Below, in pieces: positions 15,183 to 24,347 of a stretch of DNA of 64,000 bases. The translations under genes and the position numbers were made by a program. Source of the stretch: Rhodovulum sp. MB263 (GTDB lineage Bacteria; Pseudomonadota; Alphaproteobacteria; Rhodobacterales; Rhodobacteraceae); the NCBI RefSeq assembly GCF_002073975.1, contig NZ_CP020384.1, positions 744,001 to 808,000 of the forward strand, given 5' to 3'. The notes beneath the pieces are model-generated. The model made no database searches. It saw nothing but the letters and a program-made list of their open reading frames with translations, and was not told the origin of the DNA. Position 1 is the first letter of the stretch; every line of letters begins with the position of its first letter.

Positions 15183-17354
15183 ATGATCCGTCCGCTGCAT
15201 CGCTGGGCCGGGCTTGCCGCCGCCCTTTTTCTGTCGGTGACCGCCCTGAGCGGGGCGGCGCTGTCGCTTTATCCTGCGGCCGAGGCGCTGGGCACCCCGC
15301 CGCTGCCCGCGATCTCGGTGGCCGATCTGGCCGAGCGGCTCGGGTCGACGGTGCCCGGGCTCGAAGAGATCCGGGTCTCGGCCTCGGGCCGGATCACCGC
15401 CTATGCCTTCGACGCGGGCAGTGCCGCGCGCTGGTACGTCGACGGGGCGAGCGGCGAGATCCTCGGCCCGGCGCTGCGTTCTCCGCTTCAGCTCTGGCTG
15501 ACCAATCTGCACCGGGCGCTGTTTCTGGGCGATGCCGGGCGGCTGGTCGTCGCGACGGCGAGCCTCGCGATGCTGATCCTGACGATGTCGGGGCTGGCGC
15601 TGGCGGTGCCGCGGCTGGGCGGCATCCGGGCCTTCTTCGTTCCGGCGCGGGGGCTCTGGCGGCAGCGGCTCCATCTCGATCTGGGGCGCGTCGCGGCGGC
15701 GGGGCTGGCGGTTTCGGCGCTGACCGGGCTCTGGCTGGCGGCGGACAGTTTCGATCTGCTGCCCCGAACCCACGCGCCTGCGGCCTCGGTCACGCTCTCG
15801 CTGGCGGATCTGCCCGCGGCCGAGCTTCGCCAGCTTGCGCTGCCGCGCCCGGGGGTTCCGGGCGATCTTTTCACGCTGCGGACGGTCGCGGGCAGCGGCC
15901 ATGCCGACCCGCTCAGCGGCGTGCTGCTCGACTGGACGCCCGCCAGCGCGGCCGAGCGGCTGAGCGCGCTGGCGATCCGGCTTCACAGCGGGCGCGGCGC
16001 GGCGGCGCTCGGGCTGATGCTCGGGCTGTCGGCGCTCTGCGTTCCGCTTCTGGGCCTGACCGGGCTTGTGCAGCAGGCGGGGCGTCGGCTGGGTCCCGGG
16101 GCACTGCGCCGCGTCCGGGCGGTGGCGCCCGGGGCGGCCGACACGATCCTGCTGGTCGGCTCCGAGGGCGGCACCACCTGGGGCTTTGCCGAGACCTTGC
16201 GCGCGGGGCTCGTCCGGGCCGGTTGCCGGGTGCATGTGGCGCCGATGGCCGAGTTTGCGCCCGCGCGCTATCTCTCTGCCCGCCAGGTGCTGATCCTGGC
16301 CGCGACCTCGGGAGCAGGCGATGCGCCGGGTTCGGCGCGGGGCTTTCTCGACCGGCTCGCGGCGCTGCCCGCTCCGCCCGCCGCACCCTTCGCGCTGCTC
16401 GGTTTCGGCGACAGCAGCTTTCCCGCCTTCTGCGGCTATGCCGACAAGGTTGCTGCTGCCGCGCGCGCGGCGGGCTGGGCCGAACTGATGCCGCCCGCCC
16501 GCGTCGACCGCCAGTCGGCAGCAGATTTCGCGCGCTGGGGCCATGCGCTGGCCGAGCGGCTCGGACTGGCGCTCGAGTTGGCGCCGCCCGTCGCCCCGCC
16601 CGTGCCGCTGCGCCTGCGGCTGGTCTCGCGCCGCGACTATGGCGCCGAGGTGCAGGCCCCGGCCGCGATCCTGCGCTTCGCCCTGCCGCGGAGAAGCCTC
16701 TGGCAGCGGCTGACCGGGCAGGGCTTCGGCGCGTTCCGCGCGGGCGATCTGCTGGCGGTGCTGCCGGAGGGCGACACCCGCCCGCGCTATTATTCGCTGG
16801 CCTCGGGCAGTGAGGACGGCTTTGCCGAGATCTGCGTGCGCAAGCATCCGGGCGGGCTCTGCTCGGGGCAGCTTTTCGAGCTTTCCCCGGGCCAGACGGT
16901 GACGGCCTTCCTGCGGCCCAATCCCGGCTTTCATGCCGGGCCCGGCCGGGCGCCGCTGATCCTGATCGGCGCGGGGACCGGCATCGGCCCTCTGGCGGGC
17001 TTCGTGCGGGCCAATCGCTCCGGGCGGCCGATCCGGCTTTATTTCGGTGCCCGCACGGCCGAAAGCGATCTGCTTTATGGCGACGAACTGGCGCGCTGGA
17101 TGCGCGACGGACGGCTGGCCGGTCTCGCCACCGCTTTCTCGCGCAGTGCCGAGCGGGCCTATGTTCAGGATCTTCTGCGCCGCGATGCCGAGCGGGTGGC
17201 GGGTCTGATCGGGCAGGGCGCGCAGGTCATGGTCTGCGGCGGGCGGGCGATGGCGGCGGGGGTGGCCGAGGCCTTCGACGAGATCCTGTCGGGCCGCGAG
17301 GCGAGCCTGTCCGGGCTGAAGGCGGAGGGGCGCTATGTCGAGGATGTCTACTGA
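15183..17354 (+). CDS. PepSY membrane flavoprotein reductase (flavodoxin plus FAD/NAD(P) domains)
   Basis: A 723-residue fusion. Residues about 1-305 are a PepSY-associated membrane region with at least four helices and membrane-flanking histidines (LHRWAG, NLHRAL, RLHLDLG, RLHSGRG). Next comes a flavodoxin-like domain (ILLVGSEGGTTWG near 320; FGDSSFPAFCGYADK). The C-terminal half is a cytochrome-P450-reductase-like FAD/NAD(P)H module (RYYSLAS, GGLCSGQL, ILIGAGTGIGPLAGF). It should pass electrons from cytosolic NAD(P)H across the membrane, probably to flavinylated periplasmic proteins. It starts 10 bases after the DUF2271 gene and overlaps apbE by 20 bases. Confidence 0.9.
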   Translation: MIRPLHRWAGLAAALFLSVTALSGAALSLYPAAEALGTPPLPAISVADLAERLGSTVPGLEEIRVSASGRITAYAFDAGSAARWYVDGASGEILGPALRSPLQLWLTNLHRALFLGDAGRLVVATASLAMLILTMSGLALAVPRLGGIRAFFVPARGLWRQRLHLDLGRVAAAGLAVSALTGLWLAADSFDLLPRTHAPAASVTLSLADLPAAELRQLALPRPGVPGDLFTLRTVAGSGHADPLSGVLLDWTPASAAERLSALAIRLHSGRGAAALGLMLGLSALCVPLLGLTGLVQQAGRRLGPGALRRVRAVAPGAADTILLVGSEGGTTWGFAETLRAGLVRAGCRVHVAPMAEFAPARYLSARQVLILAATSGAGDAPGSARGFLDRLAALPAPPAAPFALLGFGDSSFPAFCGYADKVAAAARAAGWAELMPPARVDRQSAADFARWGHALAERLGLALELAPPVAPPVPLRLRLVSRRDYGAEVQAPAAILRFALPRRSLWQRLTGQGFGAFRAGDLLAVLPEGDTRPRYYSLASGSEDGFAEICVRKHPGGLCSGQLFELSPGQTVTAFLRPNPGFHAGPGRAPLILIGAGTGIGPLAGFVRANRSGRPIRLYFGARTAESDLLYGDELARWMRDGRLAGLATAFSRSAERAYVQDLLRRDAERVAGLIGQGAQVMVCGGRAMAAGVAEAFDEILSGREASLSGLKAEGRYVEDVY

Positions 17355-18300
17355 GCTCTCCGCCTCGACGCGGCGGCTGGCGCTGAACGGCCCGGCGATG
17401 GGGGCGCGCTGGTCCGCGCTCCTGCATGCCGCGCCCGGGGTCGACCCTGCGCCGCTCCGGGCCGCCCTGTCGGCGGCGGTCGAGGCGGTCGAGGCCGAGA
17501 TGTCGGTCCGCCGCCCCGACAGCGATTTGATGCGCCTGAACCGGGCGCCGGCCGGTCTCTGGGTCGATCTGCCCGAGGGGCTGGTGACGGTCCTGACGAT
17601 GGGGCTGGCCATCGGGCGGGCCTCGGGCGGGGCCTTCGAGATCGGGCTGGGCGATGCGACCGCGGCCTGGGGGTTTTCCGGCACCCCCGCCGATCCGGCC
17701 CGGATCGGTGCGGCGCTCGCCCTGCGGCGGCGTCCGGCGCATGAGCTTCTGGACCTCGACGTCGCCAACCGGCGGGTGCGCAAGCATGGACCGCTTGCGC
17801 TCGATCTTTGCGGTATCGCCAAGGGCCATGGCGTTGACCGTCTGGCCGAGGTGGCGCAGGGCTTCGGGGTCGAAAGTGCGCTTCTGGCCATCGATGGCGA
17901 TCTGCGCGCGCTCGGGCCCCGGCCCGACGGGCAGCCCTGGGCAGTGGCGCTCGAGCGACCCGATCCGGGGTGCCGAGCGCTGCATGGTCTGCTGGCACTC
18001 GAGGCCGGAGCTGTGGCGAGCTCGGGCGATTACCGGCACTGGGTTGATCTGGGCGGACGGCGGCTGTCGCATACCATGGATCCGGCGCGGGGCGCGCCGC
18101 TGGCCGACAGCCCGGCATCGGTCACGGTTTTGGCGCCGCGTTGCATCGAGGCCGATGCCTGGGCGACGGCGCTGATGGTGCTGGGAAGCGCGGCCGGAGC
18201 GGCGCTGGCGCGGCGGCTGGGGCTGTCGGCGCTCTTTCTCGACCGCGAGGGCGGCGAGATCCGCGAAACCCCGGTCGGGCCGGGCTTTGCCTGTGCCTGA
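17335..18300 (+). CDS. apbE: FAD:protein FMN transferase
   Basis: A 321-residue ApbE protein. It transfers FMN from FAD to a Ser/Thr of target proteins such as FMN-binding domains. Landmarks are GPAMGARWSA near the start, the Mg/FAD-binding DLCGIAKGHGVDRLAE (about 157-172), VASSGDYRHW and the C-terminal LSHTMDPARGAPL with VLAPRCIEADAWATALMVLG. No strong signal peptide is visible, although family members usually act outside the cytoplasm. The first ATG overlaps the reductase gene; a second ATG three codons on is also possible. A likely client is the DUF2271 protein two genes upstream. Confidence 0.95.
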   Translation: MSRMSTELSASTRRLALNGPAMGARWSALLHAAPGVDPAPLRAALSAAVEAVEAEMSVRRPDSDLMRLNRAPAGLWVDLPEGLVTVLTMGLAIGRASGGAFEIGLGDATAAWGFSGTPADPARIGAALALRRRPAHELLDLDVANRRVRKHGPLALDLCGIAKGHGVDRLAEVAQGFGVESALLAIDGDLRALGPRPDGQPWAVALERPDPGCRALHGLLALEAGAVASSGDYRHWVDLGGRRLSHTMDPARGAPLADSPASVTVLAPRCIEADAWATALMVLGSAAGAALARRLGLSALFLDREGGEIRETPVGPGFACA

Positions 18301-18318
18301 GCTGCCGGGCCAGCGAAA

Positions 18319-18338
18319 CGCCCGTCGCTTGGCGGGCG
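18319..18338. terminator. Possible bidirectional terminator hairpin
   Basis: CGCCCG (18319-18324) pairs with CGGGCG (18333-18338), and CTTTT follows soon after on the plus strand. It lies between the convergent apbE and DUF4405 genes. The stem is short, so the call is tentative. Confidence 0.35.
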
Positions 18339-18358
18339 CTGCGCAGCTTTTGCGGGAC

Positions 18359-18859
18359 TCAGCGCGGCCGGTCGGCCAGAACCCGTGCCAGCTCCATTGG
18401 AGACCTGCCCGAGGCGCGCGCGATCTCGCTCAGCGGCCGGGCCGGATCGCTCATCGCAAAGCCCGCTGCGTCAAGCCGGGCGGTCAGCTCCTCGACGGTG
18501 GTTCCGAGCGCCGGGGCTACCGTGGCGGGGGGCTGGGCCATCACCTGCATCGCCAGCCCGAAGACCGGAGGCCGCCCGCCGCCGCTGCCGCCAGTCGGCA
18601 GGAAGAAGGCGGCCGAGGCCAGAAGCGTGACGGCCAGCGACAGGGCCAGCGGGCGCCCCGTCAGGTAGCGCAGCATCGGTCGCCAGTTGCGCCAGACATG
18701 CAGCCCGAAGCCCAGGATCAGCGCCATGCTGAGCCATTCGTGGATGCCGTGAAAGGCCCGGGGGCCGAGATGGAAGAAAAGCGCGATCCCGGTGATCAGC
18801 GAGACCAGGAAAAGCGCGATGGTCGAGGGGGTGGCATATCGCATGAGAAGGCTGCGCAT
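18359..18859 (-). CDS. DUF4405 membrane protein (cytochrome b-like)
   Basis: A 166-residue protein. An N-terminal DUF4405-type core has two or three membrane helices (about 10-30, 38-58, 73-90) carrying histidines in helix positions (FHLGPRAFHGIHEW; GFGLHVWRNW), a pattern for haem b or electron transfer in the membrane. The C-terminal third is soluble (TTVEELTARLDAAGFAM). The ATG at 18859 has AAAGGACG upstream; the frame extends further but the extra residues are not conserved. It converges on the apbE group and probably belongs to the same redox system. Confidence 0.75.
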   Translation of the reverse strand: MRSLLMRYATPSTIALFLVSLITGIALFFHLGPRAFHGIHEWLSMALILGFGLHVWRNWRPMLRYLTGRPLALSLAVTLLASAAFFLPTGGSGGGRPPVFGLAMQVMAQPPATVAPALGTTVEELTARLDAAGFAMSDPARPLSEIARASGRSPMELARVLADRPR

Positions 18860-19372
18860 GGGCGTTCGTCCTTTGGGTCGTTGCGCCGGCCGCATCATCG
18901 GGCCGGTCGGCGCAGGAAACGCCCTCAGCCTGACGGCAGACTGAAGTCCGCGCAGAACAGGTATTCAATTTGTCTGTTTTCGCGGAACTTCCTGCCGGGG
19001 AATCGTGTTGAAGCCACGGGTCGATTCGGGGCCGGAATGCTGCGTTCCGCGCGGTCCGATCAGGCGCGAACCCGCCGAAATCCGGCGCAAACCCTGCCGG
19101 TTGCGCGGTCGTTGGCTGCCGATACGGTCTGACAAGGGGCAAGCCCCGCGTAGCAGAGTCGCAGGCGGCGACAAAAGGCTGCCATCATGCGCTCTGTTGG
19201 GTATGGTCCCGCATGGCGGCCAAAGGGCGCCGGGCTGTGCTTTGGCGCTCCGGCGGTTCGTCTGGCCGATTGCGGGAGGCATCAGGGGCTCCCGCCGGAA
19301 CCCGCAGGAGGACGTCCTGCCGCGGACGGGGTGGTCCTGGCCGTCGGCAGCGGAACGAAAAAAGGATGAACC

Positions 19373-20926
19373 ATGTCCAATAATTCGCATAACCTGATCC
19401 GGCTGATCGTCGCCGCGCCGGCGATTGGCATCGCGATCGCGGCTGTCGGCTTCAGTGGCGGCAAGGAAACCAAGAGCGAGCCCGTGATCGAGACGCCGGT
19501 CGCCGAGGCTCCCGCCGCCGAAGCGGCCGCGCCGGCCGACGAGGCTGCTACCGACGAGGCTGTTACCGACGAGGCTGTTTCGGAAGAAGCTGTGACCGAG
19601 GCGCCTGCTGCCTCCGCTGCTGAAACCGCCACCGAAGCTGCCGAAGCCCCGGTCGCCGAGGAAGCCGCTGCCGAGGAACCTGCTGCCGAGGAAGCCGTTG
19701 CCGAGGAAGCCGTTGCCGAGGCTCCGGCCGCCGAAGAAGGTGCTGACGCTCCCGCCGCAGAGGATGCCGCCGCGACCCAGGACGCTGTCGCCGCCGCGCC
19801 CGCAGCCGAGGAAGCCACCGCCGAGGAACCGGCTGCCGAAGCCGCCGACGCGCCTGCTGCCGAGGAAGCCGCCGCCCCCGCCGCCGAGGCGACTGCTGCC
19901 CAGGACGAGGCTGCCGGGGAATCTGCCGCCGAGGAGACTGCTGCTGCGGATGACGCCGCCGAAGCGCCTGCGGCTGCCGCTCCCGTCGCCACGCCCGATG
20001 CCGCGGCCTCGGCGATGACCCTGGCCGAGCAGGCCTCCGCGCTTGCCGCCGAATATGCCGATCTCGCAGAGCGCGCCGCTGCTCTGGCCGGCAAGTCCTC
20101 GGCCCTGACCGCCGCGACCGAAAAGGCTGCCGCCGCCCCTGAAAGCGTCGAAGAGCTGTTCGGCAATATCGCGGCCGCCGCGAGCGAGGAACCGGCTGCC
20201 GAGGAACCGGCCGCTGAAGAGCCCGCTGCAGCAGAACCGGCTGCCGAGGAGCCTGCCGCCGAAGAACCCGCTTCCGAAGAGCCGACCGTTGCCGAGAAGG
20301 CGGTTGATGCCGCGACGGCTGCCGTCGAGACGGCCGAAGATGCGGCCGACAGCGCGGGCGAGGCCGTGACCGAGGCGGTGCAGGACACCCGCGAGGCGCT
20401 CACCGGCAGCGAAGAGCCCGTGATCGGTGGCGATGCGACCGAGGAAGCTGCTGCCGAACCGGCCGCCGAGCCTGCCGCCGAAGAACCCGCTGCCGAGGAA
20501 CCGGCCGCCGAAGAGCCTGCCGCTGCCGAGGAACCCGCCGCCGCCCCGGCCGCCGTGGTGACCGGCGATCCCGCCAAGGGCGAAAAGGCTTTCATCCAGT
20601 GCGCCACCTGCCACAGCGTCGTCAGCCCCTCTGGCGAGACGCTGGCCGGTCGCGGTCTCAAGGTCGGTCCGAACCTCTATGGCATGCCGGGCCGCACCGC
20701 CGGGACGGTCGAAGGCTTCCGCTACTCCAAGTCGATGAAGGCCGCCGGAGAAGCCGGTCTGGTCTGGGACGAGGAAAAGGTCTCGATCTATGCCGAAGAC
20801 CCGACCGCCTACCTGCGCGACTATCTCGACGATCCCCGGGCGCGCGGTCTGATGACCTACAACGCCCGCGACCCGCAAGAGGTCAAGGACGTCTACGCCT
20901 ATATCTCGAAGCTGTCCGAAGAGTAA
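19373..20926 (+). CDS. Membrane-anchored class I cytochrome c with an exceptionally long Ala/Glu/Pro linker
   Basis: A 517-residue protein in three parts. Residues about 8-26 are an uncleaved-looking membrane anchor (LIRLIVAAPAIGIAIAAVG). Residues about 30-395 are a low-complexity acidic linker built from repeats such as PAAEE, AAEEP and EEAV, interrupted at about 217-265 by an Ala/Leu-rich helix (MTLAEQASALAAEYADL). Residues 398-517 are a c-type cytochrome with CATCH at 410-414 and the likely Met ligand Met494 (GLMTYN). The architecture is that of cytochrome c-y of Rhodobacter, an electron shuttle between bc1 complex and oxidase or reaction centre, but with a far longer tether. A hairpin terminator follows. 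Confidence 0.85.
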   Translation: MSNNSHNLIRLIVAAPAIGIAIAAVGFSGGKETKSEPVIETPVAEAPAAEAAAPADEAATDEAVTDEAVSEEAVTEAPAASAAETATEAAEAPVAEEAAAEEPAAEEAVAEEAVAEAPAAEEGADAPAAEDAAATQDAVAAAPAAEEATAEEPAAEAADAPAAEEAAAPAAEATAAQDEAAGESAAEETAAADDAAEAPAAAAPVATPDAAASAMTLAEQASALAAEYADLAERAAALAGKSSALTAATEKAAAAPESVEELFGNIAAAASEEPAAEEPAAEEPAAAEPAAEEPAAEEPASEEPTVAEKAVDAATAAVETAEDAADSAGEAVTEAVQDTREALTGSEEPVIGGDATEEAAAEPAAEPAAEEPAAEEPAAEEPAAAEEPAAAPAAVVTGDPAKGEKAFIQCATCHSVVSPSGETLAGRGLKVGPNLYGMPGRTAGTVEGFRYSKSMKAAGEAGLVWDEEKVSIYAEDPTAYLRDYLDDPRARGLMTYNARDPQEVKDVYAYISKLSEE

Positions 20927-20960
20927 TCGCTCGGAGGCCAGTTTCCCCGCGACACGCATC

Positions 20961-20998
20961 AAAGCCCCGTCCCGGCCGCGCTGCCGGGGCGGGGTTTT
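20961..20998 (+). terminator. Intrinsic terminator after the cytochrome gene
   Basis: GCCCCGTCCCGG pairs with CCGGGGCGGGG (one mismatch/bulge) around the loop CCGCGCTG, and TTTT follows at 20995-20998. The position 35 bases after the stop fits Rho-independent termination. Confidence 0.8.
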
Positions 20999-21164
20999 CC
21001 GTTTCGCTCGGGGGCTTCAGGCCCGAAACAGCGGGGCGAGCGCCTCCGTCCGGCAGCGGCCCGGGCGAAACCGGCCTGACGCCCTCTTTCAACTCGCCTG
21101 GAATTCGGCGATCCCGAGCCCCGGAAGGCCCCGGAAGGCGGTACCCGGCCATGACCCGGGCTCA

Positions 21165-21640
21165 GACGTTCAGCGCGTCAGGCGACAGCTCGTGCCAGAG
21201 GGTATATCCCGACGGCATATTCGGTCGGGGCGATGCCGGGGCGCGACGCTCGATAAGGGCCTGTTCGACCGGATCGAGATCGCGGGTGCCGGCAAGGACG
21301 ATCTGCCGGGGTGCGGCGCCGGGGCCCGTCTTCCAAAGCCCCGCCGGACCGCTCGGCGCGATCCCGCCCGGAACGCCCGAGGCGCCGGTTTCGGGGGTGT
21401 TGAGATCGCGATTGGCGTCGAGGCGCAGGATGGAGGCCCCCGAGGATGCCGCGCGACGACAAGCAAGGGGGCCGGGCAGGGTGGCGGGGCATCGTTGCCG
21501 AGACCGAGACGCCGCCGCCTGCCAGAACGGCGCCGCCCCGGGCCTGAAGCGGCCCGAGGGCCGGCCGAGCGGCCGCGAGCTCCGTCCTCCAGTCGGCCGT
21601 CCGCGCGGGATGGACCTTGCCGATCGGGACCGGGGCCGTG
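21165..21640 (-). pseudogene. Degraded arginase/agmatinase-family gene
   Basis: The minus strand carries pieces of an arginase-like protein in two frames. One frame (to about 21437) reads ILRLDANRDLNTPETGASG then IVLAGTRDLDPVEQALIERR. These recall the arginase metal-site region (normally D-A-H-x-D-x-x-T-P-E) and the later G-x-R-D-L-D-P-x-E block. The metal ligand His is replaced by Asn (DANRD). An upstream piece in another frame reads AVLAGGGVSVSA, in place of the G-G-D-H-S block. Frameshifts and lost ligands mark it as dead. No regular start or stop context remains. Confidence 0.5.
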
Positions 21641-22050
21641 CCGCTTCGGCGGGGCAGGACCGCACCGATGCGGCCATGCCGAGCGCGTTGCGGTCGCCTG
21701 CATGCCGCTGAATTACGGTATATGCTCTTGGGAAGGGGCAATCTCTCGCCTTGGTTCCGTCCGGCCGTATAGCGGCCTTGCCGGGTTGTGGATAAAGGCG
21801 GAGGTGATGGAAGGACGGGGGCTATCGCTTCCCCCTGATTTTCGATGCCACCGAAGGGCTCTGCCGGTTCGGAAGGCACTCTCTGATCCGCGGCCCATTG
21901 CGCCTCGCCAAAGGGGGCGCCTGGTCAAATTCGTCTCGGTTTTCGATCTTCACCCGAACATCCGCCGATCTGGAGGCCCCTGACCGCCGACAGGCCGTTG
22001 CAGCCTGCTAGGGCAGAGGCGCGCAGTGCGGGCAGGACTCCGGGCAGGGC
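21641..22050. other. No gene seen
   Basis: About 400 bases between the arginase remnant and the end of cbbO. Short frames on both strands show no family pattern. The part at 21710-21990 is less GC-rich than its surroundings, but I cannot assign it. Confidence 0.4.
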
Positions 22051-24342
22051 CTAGCGGGTCAGGCCCGCGTAAAGCTGGGGCAGGCGTTCGGGCAGGCGGG
22101 CGATGTTTTCCAGCACCAGGAAGTTCCGCTGCCCGAAGATCTGCGCGACATATTGATCGGCGCGCGGGTCGAGAGTCAGGCAGAACGGGATGACGCCGGT
22201 CTTGGCGACCTCCTGCACGGCGGCGCGGGCGTCCTGGCGCAGATATTGCGGATCGCGCTCGTCGATATCCGAGGGCGCGCCGTCGGTGATGACCAGCATC
22301 AGCTTCTTTGCGGCGGCGACGCGGCCCAGATGCGCCCCCGCATGGCGGATCGCGGCGCCCATGCGGGTCGAGAGATGCCCCTCCATCCCCGCCAGCCGCG
22401 CCTTCGGGATCTCGCCCCAGGGCTGGTCGAAATCCTTGTAGCGGGCATAGAAGACGTTGTGCCGCCCGTCCGAGCAGAAACCATGCAGCGCGAAGGCATC
22501 GCCCACCTTGGCGATGGCCTCGGCCAGAAGCACGGTCGCCGTCCGGGTCAGGTCCAGCACCGTCTGATCCTGCCCCGTCACCGGGTCGTTCGTCGATTCC
22601 GACAGGTCCAGAAGCGCCATCACCGCGATGTCGCGGGTCTTGCGAACCGACCGCATCATCACCCGCGGGTCGGGTTGCCGCCCCATGCGGATATCGATCA
22701 TCGCCTGGGTCGCGGCGTTCAGGTCGATCTCGTCGCCATCCTCGAGCCTGCGGATGCGCTGGACGCCCTGCGGCTGCATCGCGTCCAGCAGGTGCCGCAT
22801 CCGCTGGGTCAGCTTGCGGTTTTCGGTCAGGATCGCGTCGATATCGGCCGGATCGCCGAGGCGCGGGCGCTTTTCCTGCACCATGGCCCAGGCCGGACGG
22901 TGCATCTGGATGCGGTAGTCGAACTCGTCATAGGGCACGGGCGGCGCGACGGGCGCCTTGCCCTCCTTCTCGTTGAACGAGACGCCGTCATCGTCGAACA
23001 GCTCGGTCTCGGCAACCCAGATCTCCTGGGCGTCGTCACCCGCGGTCTCGACCTCGACCTCGTTCACCATCTCCGAGACCGAGACATATTTGCGGACCTG
23101 CTGTTCGGGCGCGACGCCCTTTTCCCAGTCGACCGTTGCCTCGAATTCCCAGATATAACGGTTGTCGTCGCGATAGGGCGCGGCCTGCCCGTCGCGCCAG
23201 GCGGAATAGGGCTCGTTGCGCAGACGATGCGCCAGTTGCAGGCCCAGATCGAAGGATGTCTCTGCGGTGCCCGGATCGGCCCCGGCGAAAGCCGCCCGCA
23301 CCCAGTCCGCGGTCTCGTCCTCCAGCGGCGTGTCGGGGTCCAGCAGCGCCAGCGCGATCCGGCCGAAGCGCGCGGTCATCGACCCGTCAGCGGCGGGGCG
23401 GTGGAATTGCAGCCAGAGATCGCGCAGGCGCGGGAAGCGGGCGATGGCCAGAGCCTCGACGCGCGCGTCCTCGATCAGGCCAATACAGGCGCGTTGCAGC
23501 GCGTTCAGTTCGTCGCCCTTCAGCGGCGCAGTGGTGACCATGACATGGGCGGCGGCATGGGCGGCGGCGGCGCGGTAGAGGTCGAGCCCCGGCACGCCCT
23601 CCCAGTCGTCATAGGCGTCTGGCAGATGCAGGAAATACTCGGCGATATGGGGGCGGATTCCCTCGCGGGCCTCGAAATCGCCCGCCGTCGGGCGCATCAG
23701 GAAATCGCGGCCCCAGAGCGCACGCAGATACATCCCGATCCGCCGGTGGATGTCGACGAACAGCGTGCCCTTGCGCTCACGTTGCAGGATCGCCTGCGAT
23801 TCCGCGCTTTCGAGGCCGAAATAGCGGCTCAGCTCTTCGTAATCGGTGCGATGCGCCTCGGCGCCCCAGCTGGCCCAGCGGCGCAGGCCACCGAGCGTCA
23901 GCACGCTCAGCAGCTCTTCGAGATGCTCCAGCATCGGTCGCAGGCCGCGCGGCGCCTGCGCCAGCAACTGGTTCAGGAGTTGCAGATAGGCGCGGAAGAG
24001 CTCGGGGTCCGACAGGCGGCGCGAGGCCACGGGGGCGGTCGCCAGAACCCGTTCGATCACCGCGCCCGAGGTGCGCGAGGCAAAGCCCAGACAGGCCTGC
24101 GCCAGATCGGGAATGATGTCCTCGCCCAGATCGCGGGCGACGGTCGGCACGGTCTCGATCCAGCTGCGCACGATGTGATCGCCGCGCCCCATATGCGACA
24201 GCGCCGCCGTGCCCTTCAGCCAGTTGTCGAGCCCGCGCGGGCTGAGCAGGCGCACCGCCTCGGGCCAGAGCTCTTCCAGCGTCTCGCGCTGCGGCGCGTC
24301 GAGATCGGCCAGCAGCTCTGCGTAGTCCTCGAGCCTCGCCAT
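22051..24342 (-). CDS. cbbO: RuBisCO activase subunit CbbO
   Basis: A 763-residue protein, the adaptor of the CbbQ AAA+ ring that strips inhibitory sugar phosphates from RuBisCO. The C-terminal von Willebrand A domain has its MIDAS motif DLSES at 579-583, T-R at about 659-660 and the VITDGAPSD block near 684-692. The N-terminal 400 residues are the helical CbbO region that docks on CbbQ. An acidic linker joins the two (EVEVETAGDD...). It is the last gene of the cbb operon; cbbQ ends five bases before its start. Confidence 0.96.
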   Translation of the reverse strand: MARLEDYAELLADLDAPQRETLEELWPEAVRLLSPRGLDNWLKGTAALSHMGRGDHIVRSWIETVPTVARDLGEDIIPDLAQACLGFASRTSGAVIERVLATAPVASRRLSDPELFRAYLQLLNQLLAQAPRGLRPMLEHLEELLSVLTLGGLRRWASWGAEAHRTDYEELSRYFGLESAESQAILQRERKGTLFVDIHRRIGMYLRALWGRDFLMRPTAGDFEAREGIRPHIAEYFLHLPDAYDDWEGVPGLDLYRAAAAHAAAHVMVTTAPLKGDELNALQRACIGLIEDARVEALAIARFPRLRDLWLQFHRPAADGSMTARFGRIALALLDPDTPLEDETADWVRAAFAGADPGTAETSFDLGLQLAHRLRNEPYSAWRDGQAAPYRDDNRYIWEFEATVDWEKGVAPEQQVRKYVSVSEMVNEVEVETAGDDAQEIWVAETELFDDDGVSFNEKEGKAPVAPPVPYDEFDYRIQMHRPAWAMVQEKRPRLGDPADIDAILTENRKLTQRMRHLLDAMQPQGVQRIRRLEDGDEIDLNAATQAMIDIRMGRQPDPRVMMRSVRKTRDIAVMALLDLSESTNDPVTGQDQTVLDLTRTATVLLAEAIAKVGDAFALHGFCSDGRHNVFYARYKDFDQPWGEIPKARLAGMEGHLSTRMGAAIRHAGAHLGRVAAAKKLMLVITDGAPSDIDERDPQYLRQDARAAVQEVAKTGVIPFCLTLDPRADQYVAQIFGQRNFLVLENIARLPERLPQLYAGLTR

Positions 24343-24347
24343 GGCGA

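Noticed and set aside
15102-17891. Minus-strand open frame of 929 codons
   Set aside because: Antisense shadow of the PepSY reductase and apbE; Arg/Gln/Pro-rich with no family pattern.
18965-20962. Minus-strand Gly/Ser/Phe-rich open frames opposite the cytochrome gene, resembling glycine-rich repeat proteins
   Set aside because: They are the complement of the Ala/Glu/Pro repeat linker. The plus strand has an anchor, a haem motif and a terminator.
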